From positions 713,501-777,500 of the forward strand of contig NZ_JBEWTB010000002.1 of the NCBI RefSeq assembly GCF_040549045.1: a DNA stretch of 64,000 bases, given 5' to 3'. A program made the translations under genes and the position numbers. The notes below the pieces were generated by a model. The model ran no database searches. It was not told the DNA's origin and was given only the letters and a program-made list of their open reading frames with translations. Positions 53,520-62,333 of the stretch are shown here, one piece after another (position 1 is the first letter of the stretch; the number at the start of each line of letters is the position of its first letter). The DNA comes from Endozoicomonas sp. NE40 (lineage in GTDB: Bacteria > Pseudomonadota > Gammaproteobacteria > Pseudomonadales > Endozoicomonadaceae).

Positions 53520-55494
53520 TGATAACAACCACACCGACAGAAGAGAGGATGACCAGCGAGTTTTCTTCAATGCTGTAAAATCTGGAAAAATAGCCCCACC
53601 TATATTTTTCAAATTCTCAAAATCTGGAAAAAAAGCACTGATAGCTCAATATACAGATTACAGAAAAATAAGCCCCTACAGCACCTCAATTTTTGCTCAG
53701 GCCCTTCCGCCAGTTCTATCTAATGACGACTTTATACGGTATGCAAATTTTTTTCCTGATCCTTTTGATGAGAGTGTTAAATCACTAAACTACGATGAAA
53801 AGCATGTCAGAATACAATCAATCTCAAAACTATTCAGAGTTACGAATAAAAGCCTTGAGGTCTTTCGATCAATTAGTACCGCTATTAGAGATAGCTACAC
53901 AGATAAAGTGCACGATGGTGAAATCCAAAATTCACGAGGTGGCTTAACTGTCTATGGAATAAGTAGTCAGGGTAAAACTTTTTCAACAAACTTTAGTCTG
54001 TCTTATTTTCCCCAAATCATTATACATTTAGATCCTCCCTCCCAAGCTGATAGCACAACTAAAACCAAACTATCTGAATCAAAAGAGAACATTACCCCAT
54101 CAAACCCTTCACAGGAAACCGCTAAAGACAGCCCCATATCCTGCGAATGGAATGATGGCTCATCCGCTTATCGATGCGGCAATGCAGCCAACCCAGACTC
54201 GGAATATGTCATCCAAGTCACATGGTTAAAGGTCATCTGCCCATCAACGGGTGGGCCAATCAGTCTTTGCAACAATATATTAGCGGCTGTAGATTCACTT
54301 CTTGGTACTCATTATGCCGATAGATTTAAAAGGAGCCTGGGCTACAGAACTGAGCTGGATGTAAAAGTCTACATCAACCGCGTAAAACAGATGATTAAAG
54401 ATATTCACCTTGGAATATTGGTCATAGATGAAATACAGTTTTTAGCTCACAGCGAGTTAAAGCAACAACTGGCGGATTTTTTAGTTGAACTGAGTGATGA
54501 GATTGGCATACCTATTTGTCTCATTGGCACTCTGGAGGTTATTGCTGCTTTCAACAAACTATCCTTCTCCTTCAAGTCAAAACTTACAAAATATGGTGAC
54601 ACCTACTTTGAACCCTTTCAGCCAGAAAACCAAAAAGCACCTCCTGAGTATAAAGCGTTGATTAGGTTTTTATTTAAGCGTTATCAAATAGGAAAACATC
54701 CTGTAAGCATTGAAGAATTTGATGCGCAAGAAAAAGCCGTCAGTTCAGCAAACAAAAATTCTAAAGTGTCATCGATAACCGACACTTTTTATCACGAAAC
54801 CGGAGGCATAACTCAATATACAATTTATCTGTTTATTTTCCTTCAGCAGCACATCAACTTACTTGAGGGTCAGGCTGAGAGGGCTGCAAACAAAAGTAAT
54901 AGTAAATCTCCAAAGCCCATAAAAACAACCCAGGCTTTAATTTCAAAAACAGCCAAGCAGTCCTTCCAGATCAACAGGGAATATATTGATGCAATCATTA
55001 GTGGCAACAAGAAAGAGTTACAAAAAAAGAAAGACATAGATTTCAGAAAGTTCCGTTTAGATGAAGTATCAAAAAAATTTGAACCGGACGTAGACATCAA
55101 CAAAGCTCAAGAACAATATGAAAAAAATATCGAAATCCCATCTAAATTAAAATCCACCCTAATGAGCTTCGACGCACCAGAAGATATAGCCGACAAAGCC
55201 ATTAAAGCCGTCATGGATACCTACAACAGCGAGACCGAGAGCGAGAGCGAATTTGAGCTTATTGCAAAAGCTATCGAACTTTGTAAAAAACTCACCAAAA
55301 AACCAAACAAACCTGTACAGCTATCCCCAGACATCGATCGAGCCGATATTGATCTGAGCAAGCTAAAAGATGAGTTAACAGCAATTCGCGCTTTCTGTGA
55401 TGAGCAAAAAGAAAATAAATCACCGGAAGCTGTCCCAAGCATTCTTCATAAACATGGGTTAGGATTTAATCTTGAGACGGAACTCGATCTATAA
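53512..55494 (+). CDS. tnsC: Transposition regulator ATPase TnsC
   Basis: A 660-aa AAA+ protein that links target selectors to the TnsAB transposase. Walker A is YGISSQGKTFS (Gly 149 to Thr 156) and Walker B is ILVIDEIQFLA (Asp 306, Glu 307). VTWLKVICPSTGGPISLCNN is the typical TnsC strand after Walker A. About 55-60 extra residues, Ser/Thr/Lys-rich (DSTTKTKLSESKENITPS), are inserted between Walker A and that strand. The long C-terminal helical extension (after about 480) is larger than in Tn7 TnsC (555 aa). The start at 53512 (MSSDNNHTD) overlaps the end of tnsB. Confidence 0.93.
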   Translation: MSSDNNHTDRREDDQRVFFNAVKSGKIAPPIFFKFSKSGKKALIAQYTDYRKISPYSTSIFAQALPPVLSNDDFIRYANFFPDPFDESVKSLNYDEKHVRIQSISKLFRVTNKSLEVFRSISTAIRDSYTDKVHDGEIQNSRGGLTVYGISSQGKTFSTNFSLSYFPQIIIHLDPPSQADSTTKTKLSESKENITPSNPSQETAKDSPISCEWNDGSSAYRCGNAANPDSEYVIQVTWLKVICPSTGGPISLCNNILAAVDSLLGTHYADRFKRSLGYRTELDVKVYINRVKQMIKDIHLGILVIDEIQFLAHSELKQQLADFLVELSDEIGIPICLIGTLEVIAAFNKLSFSFKSKLTKYGDTYFEPFQPENQKAPPEYKALIRFLFKRYQIGKHPVSIEEFDAQEKAVSSANKNSKVSSITDTFYHETGGITQYTIYLFIFLQQHINLLEGQAERAANKSNSKSPKPIKTTQALISKTAKQSFQINREYIDAIISGNKKELQKKKDIDFRKFRLDEVSKKFEPDVDINKAQEQYEKNIEIPSKLKSTLMSFDAPEDIADKAIKAVMDTYNSETESESEFELIAKAIELCKKLTKKPNKPVQLSPDIDRADIDLSKLKDELTAIRAFCDEQKENKSPEAVPSILHKHGLGFNLETELDL

Positions 55495-55503
55495 AGGGCA
55501 TGG

Positions 55504-57369
55504 ATGATACTAAAATTCCCACGACCATATCCTGATGAAACATTTTATAGCTGGATCGCTCGTTATCATGAGCGATCGGCAAATTATTTTGCATCAAGTA
55601 CGCTTGAAAGTATCTATAACTCAAGTACAGGCTGTGCCGTTTACGGCCTTCCGACAGGACTCCAGACTTTCTGCAATCAGCTACAACCATTAATGTCTTA
55701 CAAGCTTGAAGATATCATTCTCCACCACACATCACTGCCCTACCATTCATCATCTTTACCAAAAAAACGCATACAGGTAGCTTCAGAAAGAATGTCAGAA
55801 AATCTAAATTCTGATGTGCAGGGAATTCTGGGAACGCTTGGCTCAAAGGTAAAAGAATTCCGCTATCTTCGATATTGCGAAAACTGCCTTGAGCAGGACA
55901 TTAAAGACTACGATGAACCTTACTGGCACAGAGTTCACCAATTACCCGGGGTATTAGTCTGCCCGCATCACCACAGCCCTACGTTAAATTCTTTGGTAGA
56001 TAAACAGCACCTGAAAAGCCCCCTCTATATTAGTGCTGCAACAAGTGCCAAACCTAATGTGTTACAGAAAAAAGTAATCACCGATCCCAGACTGATTAAA
56101 ATCGCCCAAGAGAGCCATAAGCTGGTCTCTAAATTTCACCGCCCAATCACTTCTGCCCATTACCGGCCAAACCTTATCAGGCTCGGCTTTAATAAAGGTT
56201 CTGTGATAAATCAGGCAAAGCTGGAAGATGCGTTCTCTTCTTACTGGGAGGAACCACTCTTACAACACCTTGGAGTGGTTGCCGATTTTAACAGTGAGTT
56301 CAGCTGGCTGAAGTTCATGACACGAAGAACCAGAGCCGGTCTTCAGTCTCATCCCTTGGAACATATCCTCTTCAGGCTTTTCCTGAACAAGAAGCGGATA
56401 AAACTAAGTACCACGCCAGGCAAATCTGAAGTTCAGGAAAACTATCCATGTCCAAATAAGTTCTGCACAGTCCCCGACGAAAATAGCGCCAAAGTCAAAA
56501 GAACTTATAAATACAACAAGTCCGGACCGGTTTATGCTGAAATCCATTGCCCCTGCGGCTTCCGCTTTACCAGTCGGGTTGATGCCAAAAAACTTTATAC
56601 AAGCAATGTCCTGAGCTTCGGTGATGCCTGGGAGAAGCAGTTTATTGAATATGTAAACGAAGACCACTCAATACACAGGCTTGAACAGCTGATGTCTGTA
56701 ACCCGTCCTGTTATCAAAAAAAAGGCGATAGAGCTTGGCCTATCCCCAAAATGGCTTTCTCAGGTTAAAAAGAAGAAACCAAGCCTGTTTATGGAGAAAA
56801 GAGCCAAACAGCACAAAAAACGCTATCTCAGCTATCGCCAGAAGTACCCAAATGCAACGGATATAGAACTTAGAAAGAAAATCAGCAGCTCTATTAAATT
56901 TCTGCTGCGTTACGAACGGGATTGGTTTGACAGCCACAAACCAAAGGCCAAAACACCGCCAAAGAAAACCTTGGTAGACTGGAACAAAAGAGATTCCTAC
57001 TACCTCAAAGAAGCCCAAAACATTGTTGCAGAACTCCTGAAAGCGCCAGGCAAACCTCAGCGTATAACCCCCTACTTGATCAGCAAAATCATGGGTGAGA
57101 ACAATATTTTTTCAAAAATTCCTGACAAAATCCCAAAAACCATGACCTATCTGACCAAAGCATGTGACCGGGGTGATTTTATCACCAGAAAATTCCGCTG
57201 GGCGGCAAGGCAGCTTTACCAGCAGGGTAAGCCAATAACCCGAAATAATATCCTTCAAAAATCAGCTGTTCGTTATACTGCTTCAGAGATTCATGAAGCT
57301 CTGCTGGAAGAACTTATCAGCAATGAAACGACGCATCAGCTCCCGAAAGATGGCTCCCCTTCGTCTTGA
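55504..57369 (+). CDS. tnsD: Large TniQ-family target selector, TnsD type
   Basis: A 621-aa TniQ-domain protein. It begins MILKFPRPYPDETFYSWIAR, the family signature. A zinc knuckle follows with CENCLEQD and PGVLVCPHHH (C, C, C, H), and a second Cys-rich region has YPCPNKFC and HCPCGFRF near 320-360. The C-terminal ~260 residues are basic and helical (WNKRDSYYLKEAQNIVAELL and repeated helix-turn-helix-like blocks), as in sequence-specific TnsD proteins (Tn7 TnsD 508 aa) and unlike the ~400-aa TniQ that pairs with I-F3 Cascade. It likely recognises the end of sodB. A ribosome binding site (AAAGGG) lies between tnsC and its ATG. Confidence 0.88.
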   Translation: MILKFPRPYPDETFYSWIARYHERSANYFASSTLESIYNSSTGCAVYGLPTGLQTFCNQLQPLMSYKLEDIILHHTSLPYHSSSLPKKRIQVASERMSENLNSDVQGILGTLGSKVKEFRYLRYCENCLEQDIKDYDEPYWHRVHQLPGVLVCPHHHSPTLNSLVDKQHLKSPLYISAATSAKPNVLQKKVITDPRLIKIAQESHKLVSKFHRPITSAHYRPNLIRLGFNKGSVINQAKLEDAFSSYWEEPLLQHLGVVADFNSEFSWLKFMTRRTRAGLQSHPLEHILFRLFLNKKRIKLSTTPGKSEVQENYPCPNKFCTVPDENSAKVKRTYKYNKSGPVYAEIHCPCGFRFTSRVDAKKLYTSNVLSFGDAWEKQFIEYVNEDHSIHRLEQLMSVTRPVIKKKAIELGLSPKWLSQVKKKKPSLFMEKRAKQHKKRYLSYRQKYPNATDIELRKKISSSIKFLLRYERDWFDSHKPKAKTPPKKTLVDWNKRDSYYLKEAQNIVAELLKAPGKPQRITPYLISKIMGENNIFSKIPDKIPKTMTYLTKACDRGDFITRKFRWAARQLYQQGKPITRNNILQKSAVRYTASEIHEALLEELISNETTHQLPKDGSPSS

Positions 57370-58156
57370 TCTTCTACCTGATCAGTCCCGACTTCAGCTT
57401 ACTCTGATAGCTTACGGAAACCTCTGCAGCGTCAACGATCAGCCACATATCTGGTGTCTGTTCTGCGATGAGAAAAAAAAGCTGCATGAGTCACCGCAGC
57501 CCTTATCCAAACTTCCCTATTTCACCCTTGGCAGCCATTTCAATAACGCCTTTCTGGTTAACCAGACAAATGCGCCAGCTCTGTACGGCTTTCATATAAC
57601 CCCCGGGAAAACCAAGACAGGCACTCTTCCACATAAACTTCTGGAAGCCAATTTGGCTGGTTTTAAGGGAAACTATTACGAGCAGCGCTGTATACAAGTA
57701 CGTAATAAGCAAGTGTTACTGGCAGACATAGCATTGAGAGCCCTGTTCCCCGATCCGGGGTTTGCTGAATTTATATTTGAACCTCTTTCCCAGTCTCTGA
57801 TCATGCGTCATATCCGACCAGATGGTGATCACCTCTATGTAAAACTGGATAAGATTTACTCTTTTCGTGTTACCACCGCTGCAGTAAGGCAATTCGCCTG
57901 GATGGCCATTAGTCCGGAATACCGGAGCTGGCAAAGAGCCGTTGGGCTGTTTGCCGGTGAGGCACTGTCGTCTTCAGATGGACTTCCCTGGACTTACCCG
58001 CTGCCAAAGCTCAGCTTGAAAGTCACCTATTCCTCATTGATAACTCCGGGCAAAGCCCTTGTTTACAGAGTGACCCGGGTGCGGCCAGTATTATCCCACC
58101 CTTTTAAGGCGGTTACGGTTTACTTTAAAGATAAATCTGAAACCTTCTGGCTCTAA
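57350..58156 (+). CDS. Short TnsE-like protein
   Basis: A 268-aa protein overlapping the end of tnsD by 20 bp. By eye its order of motifs follows the N-terminal half of Tn7 TnsE: QLTLIAYGNLC, HIWCLFCDEKKK, ADIALRALFPDPGF, FEFIFEPLSQSLIMRHIRP-like strand with YVKLDKIYSF, PLPKLSLKVTYSS and a closing VTVYFKD. Tn7 TnsE has 538 aa; the C-terminal half, which holds the DNA-binding and sliding-clamp region, is absent. TnsE directs Tn7 to replicating plasmids. Starts at 57323 or 57293 are possible. The identification is tentative and rests on position after tnsD plus weak similarity. Confidence 0.5.
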   Translation: MAPLRLDLLPDQSRLQLTLIAYGNLCSVNDQPHIWCLFCDEKKKLHESPQPLSKLPYFTLGSHFNNAFLVNQTNAPALYGFHITPGKTKTGTLPHKLLEANLAGFKGNYYEQRCIQVRNKQVLLADIALRALFPDPGFAEFIFEPLSQSLIMRHIRPDGDHLYVKLDKIYSFRVTTAAVRQFAWMAISPEYRSWQRAVGLFAGEALSSSDGLPWTYPLPKLSLKVTYSSLITPGKALVYRVTRVRPVLSHPFKAVTVYFKDKSETFWL

Positions 58157-58510
58157 CCATTTTAATTAGCTTTAATGAAGACCGGATCCTGTTGACCCCA
58201 TCAATACTCCACACTTAGTATGGCTGCATTCTATTTTCAGCAAGTTAGTACCAGCAAGAGGGCAAGAAATAACTGTTTCAGGATAAGGAGGGTGAGCCTT
58301 TGCGCTCACCCTCTCGTAAACTTGCTGTTGATGCCTTGAAAGTTACATCGCTTTTATTTCCTGTGCTTGAAGACCTTAGTTTTTTTGATCTGTAACTGTT
58401 TTTTGGTTAGGGCTTTTAGATAGACTCAAGTAAACGAGATTTAGCTGATTGAAGAATCAAAATATCTAATAGAGCAGCTGTATAAAATATAAGAATGGAA
58501 TTAAAAACTG
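58157..58510. other. Intergenic with nested inverted repeats
   Basis: No gene recognised. It contains a perfect 10-bp stem GAGGGTGAGC/GCTCACCCTC (58288-58297, 58304-58313) nested inside a 9-bp inverted repeat CAGCAAGTT/AACTTGCTG (58238-58246, 58319-58327). There is no T-tract immediately after. It may terminate the tns operon or form a structured RNA. The MATE gene promoter should lie in the AT-rich part after 58380. Confidence 0.5.
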
Positions 58511-59845
58511 ATGTTTTCTTTTCAAAAAATAGATTATCGACTTTTCTTTGTATTATTGCTTTCTAATTTTATCCCGGTTATTTACTCAACAGTAAGAGTG
58601 TATTTTTTGGGATCCCTTCCTGATACTTGGGGGTATAGCATTGCAGCTCAGGCAGCCTGGTTAAATCTGATCTACGAAGTGATTTCTGAAGGCTTACTAT
58701 TCTCTCTGTATTTCATACTTGGGCAAGTCATCAGCCAGCCAAAAGCTTTTTCAGAGCGACTGAGCGTGGCGTTAAGGGTTGTTGTAGCAACCTTTGCTTT
58801 GTTCTCTGTAAACATACTGCTTTTTGCTGAACCCATTGTGTTATTTATGGGGCAAGGAGGGGAGCAGCTCACGGCTACAGTGAGCTATATCAGATTGGAA
58901 AGTCTTGCCTTGTTGCTTTCGTCGGTTTATGCAGTTGCGATGGTGGTACTAGTATTACAAAAGCGTGAGCAACTGATGTATTTGCTCTTGGCTCTTAAGA
59001 CGGTTCTTATTGTTATTCTTGATAGCCTGTTTGTAAGTCAACTACCAGTGTCTCTTCAGCTGGGCGTGAATGGGGTGGCGTGGACCAATATTGTCGTCAA
59101 TGGCGTGCTGGTTCTGGCATCAATTATGTGGCTGTCGAGATCGGGTATTTCCATCCGAGCAATTCCTGCATATGGCCAGTTGAACTGGGTAAAGAACTGG
59201 ATGAAGATCAGTGCTAAATCGGGCTTGGAATCATTGGTCAGGAATCTGGCTTTTATGCTTATGATTCTGAAACTGGTTAATGAAGTTCAACAAGCCGGTG
59301 TTTATTGGGTGACTAATCAGTTTATCTGGGGGTGGTTGCTATTGCCTGTTTTGGCTCTGGGTAATCTGATCAAACAAGATGCTGCATGCTGTAACGGAGA
59401 AATTGGCTCTCGTTTCAAAGGGTATTGTCAGTTAACTGCGCTCATCGCTTTGGGGTGGGTTCTGACAATGCCCGCCTGGGAGTGGTTTATACGATCAGTT
59501 ATGGGGGCGCCTCAGGCGAAACAGGTAGCGCAGCTGGCCTTTGTGTTGGTTGTTTTCTACATAGTGTTTGCTTTCAACAATATTCTGGACAGTTACTTTT
59601 ATGGGATAGGGAGAACGGATTTATTGCTCTATCAATCACTGGTTGTGAGCGGTGTTTATTATAGTGGCGCTTATATTCTATACAGCCTTGGTTATTTTGT
59701 TCCAACGCTGGATTCTATCGCCGTCCTTTTCGGAATGGGGATTGTTTTAGATGCAGCGGTTACCGGTTTTATCTTCTGGTATCTTGTAAAGCACAGAAGG
59801 CTGGGCAGCATAATGTTTGAGCATTCAAGGGGGGGAGCATTATGA
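58511..59845 (+). CDS. MATE-family efflux transporter (cargo)
   Basis: A 444-aa inner-membrane protein with about twelve hydrophobic segments in two similar halves, typical of MATE Na+/H+-coupled exporters (usual 440-480 aa). Supporting features are QAAWLNLIYEVISEGLLF in helix 2 and paired conserved Gly/Pro-containing helices. Such transporters export cationic drugs or secondary metabolites. It overlaps the next gene by 4 bp, so transporter and dioxygenase form one cargo operon. The substrate is unknown; a link to the dioxygenase product is an inference. Confidence 0.82.
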   Translation: MFSFQKIDYRLFFVLLLSNFIPVIYSTVRVYFLGSLPDTWGYSIAAQAAWLNLIYEVISEGLLFSLYFILGQVISQPKAFSERLSVALRVVVATFALFSVNILLFAEPIVLFMGQGGEQLTATVSYIRLESLALLLSSVYAVAMVVLVLQKREQLMYLLLALKTVLIVILDSLFVSQLPVSLQLGVNGVAWTNIVVNGVLVLASIMWLSRSGISIRAIPAYGQLNWVKNWMKISAKSGLESLVRNLAFMLMILKLVNEVQQAGVYWVTNQFIWGWLLLPVLALGNLIKQDAACCNGEIGSRFKGYCQLTALIALGWVLTMPAWEWFIRSVMGAPQAKQVAQLAFVLVVFYIVFAFNNILDSYFYGIGRTDLLLYQSLVVSGVYYSGAYILYSLGYFVPTLDSIAVLFGMGIVLDAAVTGFIFWYLVKHRRLGSIMFEHSRGGAL

Positions 59846-60843
59846 TCATCAGTGAAGACTGGAAGTCTGAGTATAAGAAAAATGGTTATTTGATCATCAA
59901 AGGCGGAGTTGATACCAGACAAGGAGAGTTCTGTTCCCGCTTGAATCGAACTTTAGAGCTCCAGGCTAAAGCCATCAGAGTTCCAGTCGATGATTATCTC
60001 CGAGCTGTATGCAGGTGGGATTCACCCAATGATATCGTGCAGAAATTCGTTAGAGAACTTAAACCAAAAATCCAGCCTCTTATATCATCCATTTTGGATC
60101 GGTCGGTTGAAATCGTCAGAGCTTCTGTAATACGTAAACACTACTGGGCAGGAAAAGCTACTCATGGTCATCAAGATGCAGGGTATTGGTTAAAAAATGC
60201 TTCACAAGCATATGACATTAGTTCATGGATTGCACTGGAGGATGTTGATGAGTCCAATGGTGCTTTAAAAATCATTCCCGCAAGCCACCTTAGTGGTGCA
60301 GAACCTCAGCAGGATTTTTTGTCGAAAGGCTTTGAAGATCCAGCTGATTTCTGGGGTGACAAAAGTTTAACGCTAAGTATGTCCGCTGGGGATATTTTGC
60401 TGTTTTCTCCTTATCTTTGGCATGCCTCACACCCATGCAGCAAAGGCCGAACCCGAACCGCTTTTGTGATGAGATGGGCTGGAATCCCCCCTATCTATGA
60501 AGCTATCGATACAATAGAGACTGAGCATGATAGTGCCACTGAGTTCGGAATGTCTACATCAGGAAAACTGCTGTCGGACTCTTTAATGATGCTTTTACAA
60601 AATAAGGGCTATACCGCCACGGAGAAACGAGAAGATCTGATTTGCCTCGTTCTTAAAAGGAATCTGACCAATATACTACACGATCCTGTCCGTGCAAATT
60701 TGGCTTTGAAAAAGCTGTTAATCCTGACTCTTGCAAAGCAAGATCATTATGGGAATGACCTGGGAGCAGGCATATGGGAAGAAATTCGGGATTCTTTTGT
60801 TGAGCCATGCAAAGTATTGTTTGGAGAAAAGGGTGATGCATAA
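59842..60843 (+). CDS. Phytanoyl-CoA dioxygenase (PhyH)-like Fe(II)/2-oxoglutarate oxygenase (cargo)
   Basis: A 333-aa protein with the double-stranded beta-helix iron site: H110-x-D112 (HGHQDAGYW) and distal His 194 (LWHASHPC). An Arg-rich strand follows (GRTRTAFVMRWAG) to hold 2-oxoglutarate. The segment DISSWIALEDVDESNGAL is the usual PhyH signature. It would hydroxylate or halogenate a small molecule. Its start overlaps the MATE stop, implying coupled translation; together they could make and export, or detoxify and expel, a metabolite. The ~100 C-terminal residues are not recognised. Confidence 0.85.
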   Translation: MIISEDWKSEYKKNGYLIIKGGVDTRQGEFCSRLNRTLELQAKAIRVPVDDYLRAVCRWDSPNDIVQKFVRELKPKIQPLISSILDRSVEIVRASVIRKHYWAGKATHGHQDAGYWLKNASQAYDISSWIALEDVDESNGALKIIPASHLSGAEPQQDFLSKGFEDPADFWGDKSLTLSMSAGDILLFSPYLWHASHPCSKGRTRTAFVMRWAGIPPIYEAIDTIETEHDSATEFGMSTSGKLLSDSLMMLLQNKGYTATEKREDLICLVLKRNLTNILHDPVRANLALKKLLILTLAKQDHYGNDLGAGIWEEIRDSFVEPCKVLFGEKGDA

Positions 60844-60957
60844 AAAACTGTATTTTACATCAGAATTTGCATAACCAGTGCCTTATTCTAAAACGATCGG
60901 GAGATAACTTCTATCATGTCCCTGTGTTGAAAGCCTGATGTTGAGGCTACTTTGCTT

Positions 60958-62333
60958 ATGTTCAGATCAATAGACACTCTGGCAGACCTAATCGAAGAAA
61001 GTAAAAACTGTCAGGATAAGGATTATAAACCCGATGACGTATTATATCGCTTTGTTAGCGCAAACCGGCCTCCTTATGACATCGGCAACTGCGAAAAGAA
61101 GCCACCTGTCTACTGATCAACTTTTCAGCTAAACGTGAAAATGTTGATGACCCTCTCGATCTTGAAGAGGCGAAAGAGCATCTGGAAGAAAATAAGAATC
61201 AGCTGATCAAGCGCTTTCTGGCTACTATCAAAGGTTGGCATACCCATAATATTAAATTCCCATTGAGTTTTCTCAGGGGAAATATCCGCTGCATATTGCC
61301 TTACGATGATAGCGACCCGTATGTGCATTCTGGCAGTGTGAAATTACAAAAGCGTTTTGGTTACTCCAGGGATGCAGCTTGTATCAAGGCGTCAAAAGCC
61401 CTGCTGGGAGAGTTTGTTTACCAAGGTAGGCTAACATCGATGCTGGAGGAAATTCAGCAAGGCAGCTCTCTGGCTGAACAATTTATGGCGCTGCTTTATG
61501 AAGCGGAGGAGTCTGCCCGACGCCATCAAGATGAGTCGTCAAAGAAGAAACAGAAAGAAAGAGAATCGGTTGTGGATAAGTTGTATGAAAGTATCCTGTC
61601 ACTGCCAGCAGAAGAGTTTCCGGACACTGCAACTGATCCGCAGATTTTTGCGTTTACTGATGAAAATGAACCGAACTTACTGCTCTCCCCTGTTACTCAT
61701 ACTGGTATGATGTCTGAGATCAACCTCAGGCTGAAAGAATGTCATTCCTGGCTGAGCACATGGATGGTGACAGGCACTGGCAATGACAGAAACACTTACG
61801 GCGATTTAGTGTCTGATTCCGGAGGTTGGCTACGTGTCCTCCGTTCAGTGCCTCCCATTGAAAGAAGGGGGGAGTTTGGCAAGCTGGTCAATCAGTTAGG
61901 TTCTACTGGCCATCTATATTCTTTCAGTCGCATCACCACCTTCTTCACAAAATTTTCTACGGCCTATGTTGATGAAGAAACTGGCGAGCAAAAGCGATGG
62001 ACAAGTTTTAGACAAAATCAGGTACTTGAAAATCAAGCTGAGAAAATAACAGCATCAATTTTTAGCTCATACCGAAAACTGAATTTTTATCTTTCTGTTG
62101 GCAGATGCATTCCTAAACGATGCCAGCATGTGATCGACCAGAATGAAGCTCAAGATTATCTGATTGAAAAAGGTGTTAACACAGCAAAAGCCATCAACGT
62201 AGTGATCGATGAACTGATGCCTCTGGTTGTATGTCATATAAATTCGCTAATTCCAAGAGATGGATTACCTTTTACAGAGCATCAGCAAGAGGTTATCCGA
62301 AATGCCATTATCGGCTACTTCAGACAACATTGA
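60958..62333 (+). pseudogene. cas8f: cas8f (csy1), I-F3-like, reading frame broken near codon 46
   Basis: Two frames together encode about 458 aa. Frame one (60958-61116) gives MFRSIDTLADLIEES through NCEK and then stops at 61114. A -1 shift near 61095-61100 joins the second frame (open from 61080), giving EATCLLINFSAKRENVDD, KGWHTHNIKFP and later LLLSPVTHTGMMSEI and GGWLRVLRSVPPIERR. These blocks match the order in I-F3 Cas8 (ILVNLTDK, NPKFP, ISLSPVAS in Tn6677, from memory). The C-terminal helical bundle is present but no Cas5 part follows; cas5f is a separate gene overlapping by 32 bp. The break may be a mutation, an assembly error, or slippage at GAA-AAG-AAG. Confidence 0.8.

Noticed and set aside
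57293..57349. Upstream start for the TnsE-like gene
   Set aside because: This extension lies wholly inside tnsD and encodes a basic stretch with no similarity; ATG 57350 gives a start like that of TnsE.
61263..62333. cas8f starting at the TTG at 61263
   Set aside because: Homology to Cas8 continues upstream of 61263 in the same frame and then in another frame back to 60958, so 61263 is not the true start.
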